Part shown: one piece after another, positions 57,725-64,000 of the stretch
Numbering within the stretch: the first letter of the stretch is position 1
How the letters are laid out: the number at the start of each line of letters is the position of its first letter
Assembly (NCBI GenBank): GCA_030549495.1
Contig: JAUIRK010001055.1
Location: 62,001 to 126,000 of the forward strand
Source of the DNA: Nectonema munidae
Taxonomy: Eukaryota; Nematomorpha; Nectonematoida; Nectonematidae
Direction: 5' to 3'
DNA length: 64,000 nt
Notes under the pieces: generated by a model
The model's database searches: none
Told to the model about the DNA's origin: nothing
What the model saw: only the letters and a program-made list of their open reading frames with translations
Made by a program: the position numbers and the translations under genes

Positions 57725-60080
57725 TTGGCATGGTGTCCAATGGCGTAGTCCAGCTTTGCTACTTGAGAAGCACTGTAATACTCAAAAAAGGTTAATTTCG
57801 AGAAAATGATACGCAATTGTATTTGAAGAAAATTTTAACAAGAATACCAGAACATGAATATAAGGTGATGCAATGTCATTTTAAAGAATGATAATCGTTT
57901 GTGTGTTGAATTAAACCGATGAATGACGCTTCGATTCGGGTGAATTAGTCAACTTTATTCACCAGTTAATATAATCGAATAATTTTCACCGTATGCCTTA
58001 CATTAATCCTTAATTTTTAAAAATATGGATAAAATAAAATAATTTTTTTTCTAAATTATGCAAAAAAATTAAATATAACACTAAAATTAAAAGCAAGATA
58101 AGACAATTGTAAAAATGAATAATAGATGCATATTTGTTGAGTATATATGTGAAATGATTGGTTGATGCGATCAAAAGGAAATTGGAAAATTGAAATGTTT
58201 TTACAAATATTCTGATAGAGTTTGCTACGCCTATTTCAAATATGCAATTTGGTTAAGGATGGGAAATTAATCATTTTTGACATATTTTGCCTACTAAAAC
58301 CTTGAATTGGATTTTATACCATGGCATAAAAAGTAAAATCATTTGAGACTTTTCTTTTGCGAATTGTAAAACTAATTATCAAAACTTTCTCTTGCAGGAT
58401 ACAAAATTTTCAAATTTTAACACAAATATCTTAAATAAAATTTTTGAAAAATGATTAAATCTATTATACATATATTTGCAATCATACTGAATTGTTTATA
58501 ATTTATGATTTGATTTTCAATTTTTCAAAATACTTTTTTTCATTTTCTTTATAAAAGCTAAAATGAAATTGAAATAACTTTTTAACAACTTTTCAAAAAA
58601 TTTCCATTTAAAACTATGCCCATCTTAAATACCTCTTATTCTCTACATTTTTATGCTTAAAAATTTTTTTTATTTATTTTTGTTTTTTTTAATACGTCAT
58701 TTTAATCGCATATCAGGTATACAAATATATTAACATCTTCTTTGGCTTATAATTAGTTCAATCTTTAGAAAAAAATTTTTACACTTTTTTTCTTTATTTT
58801 ACATCAGATAGTAATAAATTTAAAAAATTATTTAAAAAAAATTTTTTTTATTTATTTTTTGTTTTTTTATTAAGTCATTTTTATCTCATCATGTATACAA
58901 ATATATTAAAATCTTAATTTGCTTATAATTAGTTCAATTAAAAAAAAATTTTTTTACACATTTTTTCTTTATTTTACATCAGATAGTAATAAATTTTAAA
59001 AATTATTAAAAAAAAAATTAAATGCTAGGGAGTGATTTTTCAAATTCCCACAATTTAAAGTTAATACCTCATCTCATAAAGGAAATTTTATACTAATTAC
59101 AAAAATTGTAAAAAAAAATTAACTTTTTATTTATTAAAATAATTTTTTACAACTTTAAACTTGAAAAAAGGGAAAAATAGCAAATTTGAAGTCGAAAAAA
59201 TTAAGAAATTCAATTTAAATATCTGTATAGATTCTAATATAGTTATGTATAGATTTCGGTGCTAAAAAATAATAATAAATAAAAATCAGCGCACGTCTTT
59301 AATTTGTCTCCTATCCTTGGTTGTAGAATAAAATATACCTTTCATTAAATCATATCTCATTTTAAAAGGAGACGCTTTTCTGAAATAAATATCTCATAAA
59401 AAACGTAACGAGCTTTTATTGACAGGTGCGAAAAAAAAATTTAAAAAGTGGGGTTGGGACAAAAAATAGAAACTTTTCATTTACAAATTTTAAATTGACG
59501 ATAGTTTATCTAAAGTTTTTTTTTTAACTTTATGTTAAGTTTGAGAAACATTTATGTTGAAAAGGCTGTTTCATAAGTTTACATTTTTATGCCATTAAAA
59601 AACTACCCTCTCTTAACCATAAAAATAATGAATCATTTTTTCATTGAATCCCCTAAAATCCAGGAAATCTTTATAGACATATTTGGCAAAGGTAACTGAA
59701 GAAACAAAAAAAGCTTAGCTTTAAATATCAAATATATTTTCATACGTTAACTTAGATCATGAACGGGCAATCATTTTAAGCCTTTGTGAATTTGTTGATA
59801 TAAACTAAACCCATAAAAAATATCCATAGCATGGTACCATTATTTCAACTAACTTATTCATTATGTTAATTCTATTCATTATTTACTTTTTTATTCGCTA
59901 AACTGAGGATAGTGATTTGTGTAAACATGTAAAAAAGATCTAATAATTACTTTTCACTGGAAAATACTGAATTTCAAGGCAAACGGTAAAGTTAAATGAA
60001 AATATGGGAGTTTGAAAGGCAAAAATTTTCTTCAGAAATGTAGGAGATAAGATAAAGGTTTGAGCTGGAAAGAGTGAGAG
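57725..60080. other. AT-rich DNA without a gene
   Basis: Nothing recognised beyond the 175-bp tandem duplication at 58661-59010. Confidence 0.55.
58661..59010. repeat. Tandem duplication of about 175 bp
   Basis: Two neighbouring copies share GTATACAAATATATTAA, GCTTATAATTAGTTCAAT and TTTACATCAGATAGTAAT in the same order. The last word starts 175 bp apart in the two copies. Confidence 0.8.
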
Positions 60081-60279
60081 AGCAATGGAATGAAGTTACG
60101 AGGTAAGATTTTAAAGCTGCGCTGTCAACCTGATAAATGCAAAAGACGTAAAATTTTCTCCTCTATTTTGCGAGATGGAGAAAGTGTTGATGCCTTTTTG
60201 AATTATCATAATTATTATATAAAATTGATGGAGTGTGAAAGAAATGGTTGCTTTCAAAAATCCTTAATAGAATAAGTGT

Positions 60280-63125
60280 GTGTACATGAATATTGGAAGT
60301 TTGTGTGCATTTTACCAAAAGTTACACATCTATCTACCTACATTTAGCTCTCTATCATCACTGCATAAAAGAGAAATGTTTACAAAGCGATGATAATAAT
60401 ATGTCAAGGATACTTTCTATATTAGAGAACATTCACATCACCCTCCTGTCATAATCTTCACTAATTACCTCAGTCTACTGGACAAAAGTTAATGAAGATG
60501 ATTGTTTACCCTAAATAGTCTTTTCCAACATGTTAATGAAAATTTGTAAGCGTGCTCATAAACTTCAAATCTTGAAACTGAAGTTGAACAAAACTAACAA
60601 ATACAGAAAACAGAAAGATGACGTTCAATCATAAAAAACTTCAATTTTAATTTCCTTATCGAAGTCATTGAGCACAAACTAAATTTAAAAAATGTTTTGA
60701 ATAAGTATTTATTTAAAAAAAAAAGTATTTATAAACGAAAAAGTTAAAAAATGATTTAAAAGTTTTAAATTGTTCTTTTAATTTTCTTTTTTAACTTCAA
60801 AATTTTTCTCAGCTAACTATCACAAGCAAGTAGCGAAGATTGTAAAAGTTATATTACACATATATTGCTTATAATATACAAAAAAGGACAGATGGGAGTT
60901 ATTTTCATATGAATGAATAAATTTTATTTATTTGATAAATGAAATATTGATTAATTGCTTTCATAAAAATTATTTATGAAATATTAATTAAAATATTAAT
61001 TTATGAAGATTAATTGCTTTCAGAAAAAGTTTTTTGACATGATATTTTTATCATACTACCATGTTATTTTGTCTTATAATAGCAAATAAGGAGTGGAATA
61101 AATTTGGTATCATCTGAAGCTATAATATCATATTAATAAACTTAAAGAATAAAATTATCAAAATTTAAATGGTGACATTTTTTCCTACAATAAAAACTTA
61201 AAATTTTAATCCATTTCAAAAAATTAAAAGACAATTTTGAACTTAAAAAAGACATTTTATGAGTTAAAAAGGCAATTTAGAATTGTTTTAAGTCTTTCTG
61301 GCATCATTGATCCAAAAATACAAATCCTCTGCTTTATTTGTTAAAATTTAAGTGTGACTTTCTACCGAAATAAACAAATATAATCGTAACATTCAGAACT
61401 CTTCTCAAAAATTTCGGGAAATCTGAAAAAAACTTAAAATCAATTAAAAATAATGCAATTTATTTCAAAATTTTTAATTATCTAAAATTTTAAATAAAAA
61501 ATCTTTTTACTTTTTATTCATTCATTTAGAAGTTGAAAAAACCCAAAATAAACCCAGATCTCAAAACTTTTCAAAATCTCATTTTTCAAACAAATTAAAA
61601 ATAATGCCATGTTTTTCCTAAGTTTTGAAATATTTAGAAATAAAAATATATATATATATTTTTTTTTTTTTTATTTTTTTCGCTTATTTCTGATGTCACA
61701 AAACTAAAACTTATTCAAAATGTAAATCAAATGATTAATTTCAGAAACTCCAATGCTTTTTTGTTTCTTTTTGTTTCCAACTGCAAACTTTAAGTTGTTT
61801 GATGAAATGAAATTTGTATTTTGATTTTTTCAAAGATTTATTTATTTATCTTTCAAAATTAACAAAGTTTTGAGCAAGACTGAGGAAGACTTTAAATATT
61901 TGTAAGATAAGATCACAAATCATTTGCTTGGAGCTTCTAAATTAGGTTAGTTAAGATTCAGTTCTATCTGCTTAAAACAGAAAACTACGTTGACATAAAT
62001 TCAATAATAAATTATATTGAAATTTATTGAAGATTTAGAATCTTCTACATAAAAAATTTTATATTTATCATGCAATCCTTAATTTTTCACCTTTTGATAA
62101 GTCAAAATATATTTTCACAAGAAGAGTAATTTGTTATGAATAGGTTATCAAGTTTCGTAAAAAATAACAACATAAAAGTTTAAAGTATTGAAATTGAAAC
62201 ATTGAAAATGTCAAATAAAAAGTCTATTAGGTGATTTCCAATTCCTCTATATTCCTTTTTCACGTTAAGATCTTTCTCATTTTTACTAAGTATACCTCGG
62301 AGTGTGTTCATTGAGAAGATATCATTTGAACCGCCTAGCTTATGTTGAAGTAATTCATAAAGCAAGATACTATAGTGATGGCACAATAAAGAACGGTGAT
62401 TCTACAACAAGAGAAGATGATCAAAAGAATAAAACAGTGTTACAAATGAATATGTATTTTTTGGGTTATGGTTATCTGATTAATTACTTGGTAACTTAGT
62501 TAGCATATAAATATATGTTAATTTGGAAATGGCATTTTCAGAATCTCTGAACATAAATGTATCACCCGAATAAAATGGAAAAAGAGAAAGAATACTTTTA
62601 TCTTCTCACATATGCAAATTATTCTTTGACTGATGGGAGGAGATGCATTCCCCTCCAATCTTATTGATCCCTGATCGCACTAATAAAATCGTAAAAATAT
62701 TTGCTGCAGTACTGGATCTGATTGCCATATTTTAAATTGAGATGTAATCTGACAATAAAAAAGTTTTTATTATGAAAAAATGTGTTAATTATTCTTTGAT
62801 TTTTGTCGCAACTTGAGTAAAATATTAACCAATTTTTAATTTTTTTCTTTTTCTCAAAATGGCGCTTATAAATTCAAGTGAAATATTTTTGCTAACTTTT
62901 TTATACTTAACCCATTTCATGCCCCATCGTCAGTTTAAACTGGCGTTGACGATTTCTTGATTTTAGGGTTCCTTTATATCAAATTTTTATCTCGTTTTTT
63001 CAGTATCATTTTTTTCAAGGATATTTGGTTTTAAATCTCATACAAATAAAGCTTTAAAAATCAATAGAGTATAAATTATTGTGAGTACTATAAATCAAGA
63101 TTTCGATTTCTATATAACTATAATG
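60280..63125. other. AT-rich intergenic DNA
   Basis: No gene seen. A TTAA-family fragment with palindrome CAGTTTAAACTG starts at 62908. Confidence 0.5.
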
Positions 63126-63200
63126 CGGTGAATATTAAGACTTTGAAGAACGCATTGCAAACAAAAGCAAACGAATATTCTTCAAAATTAACATTACAAC

Positions 63201-63330
63201 AAGTACTCTCGCTTATTGGTTATAAATGTAACAAATACTCTCGCTTATTGGTTATAAATGTAACAAATACTCTCTCTCGCTTATTGGTTATAAATGTAAC
63301 AAATACTCTCGCTTATTGGTTATAAATGTC
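63201..63330. repeat. 32-bp minisatellite, four copies
   Basis: The unit TACTCTCGCTTATTGGTTAT plus AAATGTAACAAA is repeated four times. The third copy has an extra CTCT. The 65-codon open frame here is a product of the repeat. Confidence 0.85.
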
Positions 63331-63414
63331 ATTAAGCAATCAAGAGTCCTATTAGTTACTCCCGTTATATAATCAAGATTTAGTGATGTGTTTTCTTATA
63401 AGGTAGATCCCATT

Positions 63415-63705
63415 GAAACTCCAAAGTTTAAGTAAACTGTAAGGGATGCAGATCTCATCAATGTATGTATGTCATCTTTAATTAACAATTGTTTGCTAGC
63501 ACCTGAAACTACAGCCGCTACTTTATAGGTCTTTACCAACATCTACCGTTTCTTTAATAAATACGAATATGTAGTAATTACCATTAAATAAGGCAATATT
63601 AATTGATAAATAAAAAAAATAATTTTCCATGTAACCCTGTGAGCACCAGAATTCTCTTCCAGAAACTCCAAAGTTTAAGTAAACTATAAGTGATGCCGAT
63701 CTCAT
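63415..63705. repeat. Pair of direct repeats about 45 bp long
   Basis: GAAACTCCAAAGTTTAAGTA plus AACTRTAAGKGATGC and GATCTCAT occurs near 63415-63460 and again near 63663-63706, with about 40 of 44 positions equal. About 200 bp lie between the copies. Confidence 0.7.
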
Positions 63706-64000
63706 TAACTCATTTCATTCTAAGATGTAGAAATCTACATCCCTATTTAAACTAAAAAAATTTTAAACATATAAAAGTTTAATAAATTAAAAATCAATGT
63801 AATATTAATTTATTATTATATATTTCTGAAAAAAATAGGAAGAAAAAAACAAATTTAAAATCAAATGGTTAAAAGTATCTTCTACTACTAAACATATATA
63901 TGAATATTTTCAAGAGTTAAATTTGTCCTTCACGATAAAAATTTTAAAACAAAATAAAAAAATGTCCTATATTACAAATATCATTAGATAGAAATTTTGA

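Noticed and set aside
60090-60275. 61-codon plus-strand frame with fairly normal composition
   Set aside because: No family match, splice signals or upstream features. It could be chance.

Overview
The window is AT-rich animal nuclear DNA. Protein-coding genes are few and built of small exons with GT-AG introns of 62 bp to 6.8 kb. Introns and intergenic DNA are full of decayed mobile elements: hAT, piggyBac, Tigger/pogo, MULE, CR1-like, jockey-like and RTE-like LINEs, tRNA-derived SINEs and several MITE families. There are no bacterial features. The transposon mix and the divergent 7TM receptors suggest an invertebrate, but nothing in the window fixes the phylum.

Three host genes can be supported. 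(1) At 14.2-15.1 kb (+) lies a single-exon, divergent seven-transmembrane receptor. (2) From 19.0 to 43.9 kb (+) runs a complete nine-exon gene for an SLC22-type (organic cation/anion transporter-like) major facilitator of 533 residues. Its exons were found by matching family motifs and intron phases, and all eight junctions agree in phase. (3) From 51.1 back to 45.9 kb (-) runs a three-exon orphan seven-transmembrane receptor of 330 residues. A likely non-coding first exon lies near 54.0-54.3 kb. The SLC22 gene and the second receptor converge, with about 1.9 kb between their stop codons.

Region by region: 0-13.9 kb is gene-free and holds a hAT MITE with perfect target duplication, SINE fragments, a decayed hAT (GTF2IRD2/ZBED-like), a tandem repeat, a Tigger/pogo remnant, a CR1-like LINE and a 0.75 kb inverted-repeat element. 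14-15.1 kb is receptor 1. 15.1-19 kb is very AT-rich and empty. 19-44 kb is the SLC22 gene, whose introns carry a TTAA MITE, a long inverted repeat, a SINE, a jockey-like LINE with a foldback element inserted in it, two piggyBac remnants, a 1.7 kb hAT element, an RTE-like LINE tail and a 1.6 kb MULE with FLYWCH domain. 44-45.9 kb holds a hAT MITE. 45.9-54.3 kb is receptor 2 with a MULE-like foldback element in its second intron. 54.3-64 kb is gene-free and holds MITE copies, a 175-bp tandem duplication and a 32-bp minisatellite.

The most unusual feature is a family of short (about 110-165 bp) TTAA-flanked repeats, at least eight copies, that share ends and internal TCGTCTGC words. Several copies carry a different perfect or near-perfect palindrome at the same place next to one end. 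Also notable are two elements whose terminal inverted repeats are themselves arrays of degenerate short tandem units.
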